Part shown: positions 8,512 through 16,396 of the stretch, piece after piece | Position numbering within the stretch: position 1 is the first letter of the stretch | Layout: the number at the start of each line of letters is the position of its first letter | Source: Acidobacteria bacterium 13_2_20CM_2_57_6 | GTDB lineage: Bacteria; Acidobacteriota; Terriglobia; Acidiferrales; UBA7541 | Length of the DNA: 48,516 nucleotides | NCBI GenBank assembly: GCA_001917435.1 | Contig: MNEA01000027.1 | Location: 1-48,516 of the forward strand | Direction of reading: 5' to 3' | Notes under the pieces: model-generated | What the model was told of the DNA's origin: nothing | Seen by the model: the letters and a program-made list of their open reading frames with translations, nothing else | Database searches by the model: none | Made by a program: the position numbers and the translations under genes

Positions 8512-11388
8512 TTACTGTGCGACCTGGTAGACCGTGCGGCCGCCGACGACGGTGCGGAGGACGCGCGTTTTGGTGAGCTGGGCTGGCGAAACTTTGGTGA
8601 GGTCGTTCGAAAGGACGATGAAGTCGGCGTACTCGCCCGGTTTCAATTCGCCCTTCTTCCCTTCCTCGAACTGCGCATAAGCAGATCCGGAGGTGTACGC
8701 GCGAATACAATCGGCGAGCGAGATTTTCTCCTGCGGCTCCCAGCCGTTTTTCGGACCGCCCTCGGGACGCTCGCGCGTCACGCAAGCGTACAAACCGCGA
8801 AACGGTCTGATGGGCTCCACGTTATAGTCCGTGCCAAATGCGAGCCGAACCCCGTTTTTCAGCATGGTGGCCCAGGCATAGGCGCCGATGATCCGCTCGC
8901 GTCCGATGCGATCCTCAGCCCACCGCATGTCCGTAGTCTGATGCGAAGGCTGCATGGAAGCTATGACGTGGAGTTCCGCAAAACGCGCGAAATCCATGGG
9001 CGCGACGACTTGCGCGTGCTCGATGCGGTCGCGGCGGTCGCGGGGGCCGTTGGCCTTGGCGACCGCGGCGAAAACGTCCAGCGCGATGCGATTGGCGCGA
9101 TCGCCAATGGCGTGGAACGCCAGTTGAAACCCGGACTTGTCGCGCTGAATAGCCATCGCCGTGAGCTTTTCCGGATCGTTGGTGAGGATTCCACTGGTAG
9201 AGGGATCGTCGGAATAGGGCTCGAGCATAGCCGCAGTGCGTGAACCGAGGGCTCCGTCGGTGAACGCTTTTAGCGCGCCCGTTTTCAGCCAGGGATCTTT
9301 CGTGCCACCCTGCGCCTGCCTGTTCTGCAACTCATTGAGCGGAAGATTGAAGGGCAGCCACTCCGTAATGCGGACGGTGAGTTTTCCTTCTTCTTTCAAT
9401 TGCTGATAGACCTGAAAATCCGCCCAGTCGGAATAATCCTGCACAGAAGTGACGCCGTTCCTAGCGACGTTCTGAAGGACGAGTTCAATTCCCTTGCGGC
9501 GTTGCTCGGCAGTGGGATCGGGAATCCGCACCCTGACCAGAGACATCGCCGCGTTTTCCTTCAACATTCCCGTTGGCTCGCCAAGCCCGTCATGTTCAAT
9601 CTCACCACCGGGCGGATTGGGAGTGGTCTTGTTGATTTCGGCGCTCTTGAGCGCGAACGAATTCGCGACAGCTACGTGGCCGGAAATGTGCGTGAGGATA
9701 ACGGGATTCTTAGGCGCGACGGCATCGAGCTGCTGGCGATTCGGGAACCTCTTCTCCGGCCAGAGTGTGTGGTCCCATCCCCCGCCGGTGATCCACTCGC
9801 CTTCTTTGTGCCGCGCTACGGCCGCGGCTACGCGCTTCTGCATTTCCTCGACGGAAGGTACGCCCGTCAGCGGGACGGCAAGTTCATCGGCAGCGGCGCC
9901 ACCGAGATGCACGTGCGCATCGTTGAAGCCGGGCATTACAAATTGGTCTTCGAGATGGACCGTCTCCGCGCCTTCCTGGCTGCCGCCGCAATCGAGCCAG
10001 ATGTGGGCCATCGTGCCGATGCAAGTAATCTTTCCCTCGCTGACAGCCATGGCCTCGGCCCACGGTTGCGCGGGATCGTTCGTGTAAATGCGCCCATGCG
10101 TGTAGAAGATCCTGCCCGGAGCTTTTTGTGCCGCGCTGGTTTTCGTGTGGAAAGCCGCAAATAAAGCGGCAACAACAAGCGGAACAGCGGCATCGTACCA
10201 TTCCTGGAGGGAGTGTGCTCCGCCGCCATTGCCGCCCGCACCGATGGAAATGGCCTCGATTCCAAGAGAGAGCGGAAGATTGGCGTCTGTCGACGAGCGC
10301 TCGATGCGCGATTGATTGCCGACGAAATCGTCGGCGGCGCGAAGCGCAGCCAGCAACGGCGAATCCGCAGCCAACTCTCCGCCTGGACGGCTGCCGAGCA
10401 ATTCGACCTTCCATTCCAGTTTGCCCTTGGAACGATCGCGCGCGGATTCCATCTCATCGCGGACGCCCGCGACGATGCACTCGCGAAGCGCGGATTCGAG
10501 GCGCGCAAGTTCTTCTTCGCTCTCCGAACGAATGTCGACTTTCAAGCGCGCTTCATGGGGAACGGAATTTACGGAAGTGCCGCCCTCGATTTGGCCGATG
10601 TTGAAGGTAGTGCGCGGGCTGGCTGGAACCCTTGTGTTGATAAAGCGCACGGCGCCGCGGACCAGTGCGTTGATGGGATTGGGCATGCCGAAGTCCGACC
10701 AACTGTGGCCGCCTGGGCCGGTGATCAGAGCTTCAAGCCGGCGCGAAGCGAGAGCTTTTGTGGTCACGTGATCGGTGCCGGAGCCGTCAAGCACTACCAC
10801 GGCTTTCAGTTTCCCTCGGTAGGTATCCACAATAGCCCGCATGCCGCGTAGATTGCCTTCACCCTCTTCACCGACGTCGCCGACAAATAGAATGGTGCGC
10901 TGCGGCTTGACGTGCGCGAAGTGCACGGCACGCGCCAGCGCCAGCAACGCCGCCACTCCGCTGCCGTTATCGGAGATTCCCGGCGCGGTCATGCGGCTGC
11001 CATCACGATGCACTTTGACGTCCGTACTCGGAGGAAAAACGGTGTCGAGGTGCGCCGCGACGACCACAATTTCCTTTTCATTCACGCCGCGCAGCTCCCC
11101 GATAACGTTGCCAGTCTTGTCGATCTGAGTCGCCAATCCAGAATCCGCCAGCAATTCCTTGACCGCACCTGCCCGCTGCGCTTCCTGAAATGGCGGTGCG
11201 GGAATTTCGGTAATGCGCGCCTGCTGGTCGTTGATCCAGGAAATATTAGGCGTGAACCAATCAAGAGCGGCGCGGACTCGCGCGTTCTCCGAGAGCCGTG
11301 AACCCTGGGCCTGGCGGGGGGCATGGGGAGGAGCAGCGGAACGAGCCGGCATACTCAGAAGAATAACGCAAACGAGAGCATGTTTCAC
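8512..11388 (-). CDS. Fusion of M20 metallopeptidase and YtcJ-like amidohydrolase
   Basis: The predicted protein has 958 residues from a GTG at 11388, which gives a clean signal peptide (MKHALVCVILLSMPARSA); no strong Shine-Dalgarno is seen. Residues about 30-395 are an M20 peptidase: metal and catalytic motifs AAHLDTV, GISDNGSG, DVGEEGEG and the late His in GAHSLQEW, with a dimerisation-domain GGHSWSDFG. Residues about 425-958 are an amidohydrolase family 3 protein: HVH in GFNDAHVHLGG, then FTDGALGSRTA, FHAIGDRAN, IEHAQVV and FGTDYN. Between them lies AVPLVVAALFAAF followed by a Thr/Ser/Ala stretch, which resembles a signal peptide now buried inside. The two activities are normally separate proteins. 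Possible role: secreted or periplasmic hydrolysis of peptides or N-acyl compounds. A small indel joining two adjacent genes is an alternative. Confidence 0.85.
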   Translation of the reverse strand: MKHALVCVILLSMPARSAAPPHAPRQAQGSRLSENARVRAALDWFTPNISWINDQQARITEIPAPPFQEAQRAGAVKELLADSGLATQIDKTGNVIGELRGVNEKEIVVVAAHLDTVFPPSTDVKVHRDGSRMTAPGISDNGSGVAALLALARAVHFAHVKPQRTILFVGDVGEEGEGNLRGMRAIVDTYRGKLKAVVVLDGSGTDHVTTKALASRRLEALITGPGGHSWSDFGMPNPINALVRGAVRFINTRVPASPRTTFNIGQIEGGTSVNSVPHEARLKVDIRSESEEELARLESALRECIVAGVRDEMESARDRSKGKLEWKVELLGSRPGGELAADSPLLAALRAADDFVGNQSRIERSSTDANLPLSLGIEAISIGAGGNGGGAHSLQEWYDAAVPLVVAALFAAFHTKTSAAQKAPGRIFYTHGRIYTNDPAQPWAEAMAVSEGKITCIGTMAHIWLDCGGSQEGAETVHLEDQFVMPGFNDAHVHLGGAAADELAVPLTGVPSVEEMQKRVAAAVARHKEGEWITGGGWDHTLWPEKRFPNRQQLDAVAPKNPVILTHISGHVAVANSFALKSAEINKTTPNPPGGEIEHDGLGEPTGMLKENAAMSLVRVRIPDPTAEQRRKGIELVLQNVARNGVTSVQDYSDWADFQVYQQLKEEGKLTVRITEWLPFNLPLNELQNRQAQGGTKDPWLKTGALKAFTDGALGSRTAAMLEPYSDDPSTSGILTNDPEKLTAMAIQRDKSGFQLAFHAIGDRANRIALDVFAAVAKANGPRDRRDRIEHAQVVAPMDFARFAELHVIASMQPSHQTTDMRWAEDRIGRERIIGAYAWATMLKNGVRLAFGTDYNVEPIRPFRGLYACVTRERPEGGPKNGWEPQEKISLADCIRAYTSGSAYAQFEEGKKGELKPGEYADFIVLSNDLTKVSPAQLTKTRVLRTVVGGRTVYQVAQ

Positions 11389-11414
11389 CGTCGCATTACA
11401 ACATCGTTTTTCGC

Positions 11415-12650
11415 TCAATTGTGTGCGGCCTCGGCACAAAGAGCGAAAACTTCATCGTCGGTGAGCACGCGCGGCGACTGCTTGGCGGCATCAAAGATGC
11501 GCGTAACCGTGGCGTCATCCGCGGGAATGAGGTGCTTCTCCAGCCAGAACAGCACGTTGGATTTGCCGCTCATCGGGCCTATCTCGATTACCTGGTCAAG
11601 CCCGAAGAGATGCGCGGGCACGCCGCTGTAAACCGCATTGGCGAGCTCGAGATCATTTTTTCGGAACGCTTTGATGAGCGCGGCAGCGTGAACTCCGGTT
11701 GCGGTGCGAAACGCATCGTGGCCGATGACCGGATAGTTCGGCGGAATCAAAGTGTGCGTAGCCTTGGCGACTTTTTCGCAATATTCCTTGAGGCGAGAGA
11801 GATCCTGCTGGATGAGCCCCATAAGGCGAAGATTGACGAGCATTAATTCCATTGGCGTGTTGCCGACGCGTTCACCAAGGGCATTCGCAGCGGCGTGAAC
11901 CTGATGCGCGCCGCCAGCGACGGCTGCGAGCGAATTGGCGACGGACAGGCCACGGTCGTTGTGGCCGTGCCAATCGATACGAATTTTCTCGCCGGACGGC
12001 TGTACCACTTGCTCGACGGCAAATTTCACCAGGTTGAACGCGCCATTCGGCGTGGCGTGGCCCACGGTGTCGCACAGAACAATGGCCCGCGCGCCGTTTC
12101 GAATAGCAGTCGAGTACAGCCGTTTCACGGTTTCAGGATCGGTACGAATTGTGTCTTCCGTGACGTACATGGACGGGAGGTTATTCTCGACCGCGAACTT
12201 CACAGCTTTCTCGGTAGTGCGCTCGAGGTGATCGACCGTCCAGTCTTCCACCAGACGGCGGATTGGGCTGGAGCCGAGAAACGTTGCGGCTTCGATCCCG
12301 ATGCCCGCTTTCTGCGAAATCTCCACGATAGGGCGAATGTCATTTTCATGCGTGCGCGCGGCGCAGTTGGGCTTAATCTTCATGCGGTGCGCGGCGATTT
12401 CGCGAGCCAGCGCTTCGGTGTGCGCAAAGGCGCGCGGCCCGGCGCCCGGCAATCCAATATTGACGGAGTCGATTCGAAGGGATTCCATCAGGTGCAGGAT
12501 TTCGATCTTTTCTTCGATGCTGGGGTCGAACACGGAAGGATTTTGCAGACCGTCCCGCAGCGTTTCATCATTCATTAGCACGCGTGTGCCGGCGGGAATT
12601 GCCGGCGGCGTGGCAACGTTCCAGTCGTAGATCCATTCGTTCTGCGGCAC
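11415..12650 (-). CDS. LeuA-like DRE-TIM metallolyase (isopropylmalate/homocitrate synthase family)
   Basis: The protein has 411 residues from a GTG at 12650 with TTGAGG about 6 nt upstream; a TTG four codons earlier is possible. It belongs to the family that condenses acetyl-CoA with a 2-oxo acid. Visible motifs are NDETLRDGLQNP (catalytic Arg and metal Asp), IDWHGHNDRGLSVAN (metal HxH) and the C-terminal part of the barrel (LGERVGNTPME). A further stretch, GHDAFRTATGVHAAA, is typical of the linker region in synthases. The C-terminal allosteric domain of classical LeuA is missing, so it may be homocitrate synthase-like, citramalate-like or a catabolic lyase. It sits between the Cys-rich small gene and the peptidase fusion on the same strand. 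The substrate cannot be decided from sequence alone. Confidence 0.8.
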   Translation of the reverse strand: MPQNEWIYDWNVATPPAIPAGTRVLMNDETLRDGLQNPSVFDPSIEEKIEILHLMESLRIDSVNIGLPGAGPRAFAHTEALAREIAAHRMKIKPNCAARTHENDIRPIVEISQKAGIGIEAATFLGSSPIRRLVEDWTVDHLERTTEKAVKFAVENNLPSMYVTEDTIRTDPETVKRLYSTAIRNGARAIVLCDTVGHATPNGAFNLVKFAVEQVVQPSGEKIRIDWHGHNDRGLSVANSLAAVAGGAHQVHAAANALGERVGNTPMELMLVNLRLMGLIQQDLSRLKEYCEKVAKATHTLIPPNYPVIGHDAFRTATGVHAAALIKAFRKNDLELANAVYSGVPAHLFGLDQVIEIGPMSGKSNVLFWLEKHLIPADDATVTRIFDAAKQSPRVLTDDEVFALCAEAAHN

Positions 12651-12682
12651 GGCAGGCCTCAATTGCTGCGGAATCGCAAACT

Positions 12683-12925
12683 CTAGTTGCGCAACGTATA
12701 GCTCTGCGGCTGCTGCGCGGGATCGGGGCGGTACAGCGTCCTGCAGAATTCGCAGCGGTAAATCTCCGCTTTCGGACCGATGATCGCCGCCACTTCCTTG
12801 GGGTAATCGTAGTAACGCTTCAAGTGGCCGTTGCAGAGTTTCCCTTTTTCATCCTTTTCATCGCACGCGCGCTGTTTGGGCTTGCGCGTTTTGATTTTGG
12901 GTGAAGCAGCAGTCTCTTCAGGCAT
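12683..12925 (-). CDS. Small Cys-rich, zinc-ribbon-like protein
   Basis: The protein has 80 residues from an ATG with a good GAGAGGA Shine-Dalgarno. The N-terminus is Lys/Arg-rich. The core has Cys residues at CDEKDEKGKLC and CEFC, plus a His (NGHLKRYY), which could bind zinc. It lies 12 nt after the aldehyde dehydrogenase and just before the LeuA-like gene, so it is probably co-transcribed with both. I do not recognise a characterised family. It could be a metal-binding accessory protein for this cluster. Confidence 0.75.
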   Translation of the reverse strand: MPEETAASPKIKTRKPKQRACDEKDEKGKLCNGHLKRYYDYPKEVAAIIGPKAEIYRCEFCRTLYRPDPAQQPQSYTLRN

Positions 12926-12936
12926 CGAGGTCCTCT

Positions 12937-14508
12937 CTACAAACCGTGGTCGCGGAAAAAAGTTTTCATGGCGCTGCGCGCGTTTCGCAGCTTGGCGCCG
13001 ATGCCGCCGGAAAATTCAAATTGCAGAAAAGCGTCCGCGGCGCGCTCCAGATCCGATCCGTAACGGTACCACCATGGCTTTTCGCTTCGCGGCAAGCCGT
13101 CGACATCAATATATTTCATTTGCACCATTTCGAGCAGCCCGGCTTTCCCATGCGTGCGACCCCAGCCGCTCGCGCCACACCCGCCATGCGGCGCTTCGGC
13201 AATACCGAAATAGCTGATGGCGTCGTTCACCATGACCGCGCCCGCGCGGAGTTCCGCTGCCAGCGCCATTCCTCGAGCTTTGTTCTTGGTCCAAATACTC
13301 GCTGCCAGGGCGAACGGCGAATCATTGGCGTGCGTAATCGCTTGTTGGGCATCACGGACAATTTGAATGGCGAGGATTGGCCCGAAGGTTTCCTCTTGAA
13401 ACAGTCTCATCGAGGAATCGACAGCCGCAATGACTGTGGGCTCGAAAAAGTTGGGCCCGAGCTCGGGGCGTGCCCTTCCGCCGCACAGCACGTTAGCGCC
13501 GCGCGAAACCGCATCGTCAACTAAATCGATCATGCGCCGAACATGATCCAAACGAATCAGCGGACCCACGTCCGTCGCGGGATCGCTTCCCGGACCGATG
13601 CGGAGGTTCTTTGTTTTTTCCACACAAAGAGCGACAAATTTTTCTGCTACGGCCTGCTCGACAAACAACCGCTCGACGGAAAGGCAGACCTGCCCGCAGT
13701 TCGTGTAGCTGCCCCAGACGGCGGCGCTGCTCGCTACCTGTAGGTCCGCATCTGACAAAACGATCATGGCATCCTTGCCACCCAGTTCGAGTACGGAGGG
13801 AATCAGCCTTTTTGCGCACGCTTCGGCTACACGCCGCCCAGTAGCCACGCTTCCCGTAAACATAACTTTATCCGGCGAGGCATCGATCAAGGCTTCGCCG
13901 ACTTCTCCCCCGCCCTGGACAATTTTGATGAGGTCTTTCGGGAAGCCGGCATCGATGAAGAGTTTTTCGATGAGCGCTCCGCATTGCGGCGTGAAGTCAC
14001 TCGTTTTGCAGACCACCGCATTTCCCGCGGTGGCCGCTGGAATGATCTGGCTCAAAGGGATGGCCAGCGGATAGTTCCACGAGGAAATGATGGCGATGAC
14101 ACCGAGAGGATCGTAAGCAAGATAGCCGCGCTTGGCTTTCGCAGCCGTGCTGTGATGTGGAACGCGCCGCGTCCGCAGGGCGCTCTCCGCGTTCTTGGAC
14201 CAGTATTCCGCCGAGTCAAGGGCAACGAAAATATCCGCGAACAGCGCTTCCACGCGCGGCTTCCCCGATTCACGCACGACCGCGTCCACCAATTCATTGC
14301 GCGAGGCCATAATCCGCTCGCGAAGTACGCGCAACTTCGCGCACCGATCACGAATGGGGAACTTTGCCCAATCCCGCTGGGCGAGCCGCGCACGGGAAAC
14401 GATCTCCGGCAACAACGATGCCGGAGTCCTCTCAAAATGCGCGTGCACTTCCCCGGTAGCCGGGTTGACGGAAGGGAGCGTATCGATGGGAATGGCCGTC
14501 GCAGCCAT
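12937..14508 (-). CDS. NAD(P)-dependent aldehyde dehydrogenase
   Basis: The protein has 523 residues and belongs to the ALDH superfamily; it oxidises an aldehyde to the acid with NAD or NADP. Key sites are visible: SSWNYPLAIP in the Rossmann region, FTGSVATG at the cofactor site, LELGGKDAMIVL with the general-base Glu, NCGQVCLSVERL with the catalytic Cys, and QEETFGPI. The full length matches the family. The C-terminal 50 residues (EKPWWYRYG...) resemble those of ALDHs with a hydrophobic tail but show no clear membrane anchor. It is the first gene of the minus-strand cluster. The substrate is unknown. The ATG at 14508 has no strong ribosome binding site. Confidence 0.93.
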   Translation of the reverse strand: MAATAIPIDTLPSVNPATGEVHAHFERTPASLLPEIVSRARLAQRDWAKFPIRDRCAKLRVLRERIMASRNELVDAVVRESGKPRVEALFADIFVALDSAEYWSKNAESALRTRRVPHHSTAAKAKRGYLAYDPLGVIAIISSWNYPLAIPLSQIIPAATAGNAVVCKTSDFTPQCGALIEKLFIDAGFPKDLIKIVQGGGEVGEALIDASPDKVMFTGSVATGRRVAEACAKRLIPSVLELGGKDAMIVLSDADLQVASSAAVWGSYTNCGQVCLSVERLFVEQAVAEKFVALCVEKTKNLRIGPGSDPATDVGPLIRLDHVRRMIDLVDDAVSRGANVLCGGRARPELGPNFFEPTVIAAVDSSMRLFQEETFGPILAIQIVRDAQQAITHANDSPFALAASIWTKNKARGMALAAELRAGAVMVNDAISYFGIAEAPHGGCGASGWGRTHGKAGLLEMVQMKYIDVDGLPRSEKPWWYRYGSDLERAADAFLQFEFSGGIGAKLRNARSAMKTFFRDHGL

Positions 14509-14619
14509 AAGCGGGATTCTAACCGATTTTGAAGTTGGAAGGTGGCGCGTCAGTTCAGATCCGTCCGATTTTGCTCTTGTCGGCGGACCCTGAGCCGAAG
14601 TCCGATCTAGCGGTCGGAC

Positions 14620-15402
14620 TCAAGGCTTGCCAAGCCGCCACGCCTCGTCGTGCTGCACCTCAACCATCACGAGACCTTGCGGTGGAACCGTTGGACCCGA
14701 CTTCGAGCGATCGCGCAATTCGTACAATCGGTCAATGTCCGATGGGGCGAGCTTCCCGCGCCCCACATCGAGCAGCGTGCCAACCATTTTGCGCACCATG
14801 TAACGAAGGAACGAGCGTCCGCGAACGGTAAACACTAGTTCTTCGTTGTCCGACGAGCGCACTAACTCCGTCGAAAAGATTTCCCGCTCGGTGTCCCTCT
14901 CTTTGTCGTCTTCTTCGGAACCGGTCGACGCCGCAAACGAGGCGAAGTCGTGTGTACCAACGAACCGGGCCGCAGCGTCCCGCATGGCCTCTTCGTCTAG
15001 CGGAAATGGGTAGTGCAGCACATAACGCCAGATCATGGGTGGCACGACTCTTCCGCGGTACAAGCGATAACGGTAAGTCTTGCCTCGCGCAGACCATCGA
15101 GCATTGAAGTCTGGGCCGACTTCCTCCGCGCCCACGATTCGAATCGCGGGCGCAAGCAACGCGTTCAGCGCGCGCTGAAAATCTTGCGCGGACAGGCGCG
15201 ATTGGGTTCGAAAGCTGCCAACCTGACCGAGCGCATGAACCCCGGCGTCCGTCCTCCCCGTGCCATGCAAGACGACGTTTTCCTGCGTCAGGCGCCGCAG
15301 CAGTCCGACAATTTCTCCTTGAATGGTGGGCTTGTTTGCCTGCATCTGCCAGCCATGGAAATCTGTGCCGTCGTACGCGATCGTCAGCTTGAAATAGCGC
15401 AT
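14620..15402 (-). CDS. truA: tRNA pseudouridine(38-40) synthase TruA
   Basis: The protein has 260 residues. It converts uridines 38-40 in the anticodon arm of many tRNAs to pseudouridine. The N-terminal RYFKLTIAYDGTDFHGWQ is the family signature. The catalytic Asp lies in GTGRTDAGVHALGQ. ARGKTYRYRL, FVGTHDFASFA and the C-terminal FLRYMVRKMVGTLLDVGRGK are all typical. The length and domain pair are normal. It lies alone between the ALDH cluster and pyrE, with no clear operon partner. Confidence 0.97.
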   Translation of the reverse strand: MRYFKLTIAYDGTDFHGWQMQANKPTIQGEIVGLLRRLTQENVVLHGTGRTDAGVHALGQVGSFRTQSRLSAQDFQRALNALLAPAIRIVGAEEVGPDFNARWSARGKTYRYRLYRGRVVPPMIWRYVLHYPFPLDEEAMRDAAARFVGTHDFASFAASTGSEEDDKERDTEREIFSTELVRSSDNEELVFTVRGRSFLRYMVRKMVGTLLDVGRGKLAPSDIDRLYELRDRSKSGPTVPPQGLVMVEVQHDEAWRLGKP

Positions 15403-15476
15403 GGAAAGAAAGGTATCAGCTTTTAATCATCCGCGTTCAAAGGAGGGATTACGTTCCAGCAAGCTCTTGATCAGGA

Positions 15477-16094
15477 CTAAAGCGCCGTGCGAACAAAACG
15501 GCTCCCCGGCTTCACGGCAACGCTGCCTTCGCGGCAGAGTGGGCAATCATCTTCCTCGTAGCTGGCGATCGGCAATTGAATCAGGGACTGCGTTTCCACT
15601 TCGAAGTCAATCTTTCCACCACTGCGGTCGATCAGCGCGCCGGCGGCAACCACGCGCGCGCCCGCTTCTTCCACGACGTGAATGGCTTCCTGCGTCGACC
15701 CGCCGGTTGTCCAAACGTCTTCGATGACTAGCACGTGCTGGTCGTGTGCGAGCGAGAATCCGCGGCGCAGCGTCATCATGCCGCTGGCATCGCGCTCCAC
15801 AAAGAGCGCTGGCGTTCCGCCACCCAGTGAACCCTTCTGCTCCGGCAGCGCTCGCGCAACTTCCTGGCCAATAATGAGCCCGCCCATTGCAGGTGAAACG
15901 ACAGCATCAATCCTGGCGTCCGAAAAAAGCGCCGCCAGCGCCTGCCCCAGCTTCTCAGCAAAACGCGGATACTGCAGAACCAGCGCGCACTGAACGTATG
16001 TGCCGCTGTGCAGGCCACTGGACAACTCAAAGTGGCCGTGGCGAATAGCACCCGCCGCTTCGAACATCTTCAGTAATTCTTCCCGTTTCAACAT
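15477..16094 (-). CDS. pyrE: Orotate phosphoribosyltransferase
   Basis: The protein has 205 residues. It joins orotate to PRPP to make orotidine 5'-phosphate in pyrimidine synthesis. The PRPP loop is clear (VLVIEDVWTTGGST), as are FELSSGLHSGTYVQ at the N-terminus and AVVSPAMGGLIIGQEVAR. The C-terminus carries CPLCREGS, a small Cys pair seen in some PyrE homologues. Other pyr genes are not nearby. It is divergent from the tolC-like gene across about 300 bp. Confidence 0.96.
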   Translation of the reverse strand: MLKREELLKMFEAAGAIRHGHFELSSGLHSGTYVQCALVLQYPRFAEKLGQALAALFSDARIDAVVSPAMGGLIIGQEVARALPEQKGSLGGGTPALFVERDASGMMTLRRGFSLAHDQHVLVIEDVWTTGGSTQEAIHVVEEAGARVVAAGALIDRSGGKIDFEVETQSLIQLPIASYEEDDCPLCREGSVAVKPGSRFVRTAL

Positions 16095-16396
16095 TCGGTC
16101 CAGCTAACTGACGCCAGCTCCTAACTGTCGAAGTGTCAGGAGATTAAGCCGCCGCCTCTCGCGTTGTCAAGAAAGAGGGCCCCTGCTAGACTGCTTCCTT
16201 CGCGCTGGTCCGCGCGGCAGAGCCTTCAGGACGGTTTCTGCATCCCAGGTGGGCCTGGCACGACGCTGTCAGATTTCGGTCGTGGCCCCAAAACGGTCTG
16301 CTGCTTGAAACAAATTCCATTCTGCGAACGTTTTACAGAGTTGAGTACATATAACTGAAGCCCCTTGAGAGAGGAAACTTGAGGGTAAGGAGCACT
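16095..16396. other. Intergenic region between pyrE and the tolC-like gene
   Basis: This 302 bp divergent region has no gene I can support. A TATAAC at 16350-16355 could be a -10 element for the tolC-like gene, but no good -35 lies at the right distance. Confidence 0.4.

Noticed and set aside
9400..10164. Long plus-strand frames opposite the amidohydrolase
   Set aside because: They mirror a coding strand with clear metal-binding motifs.
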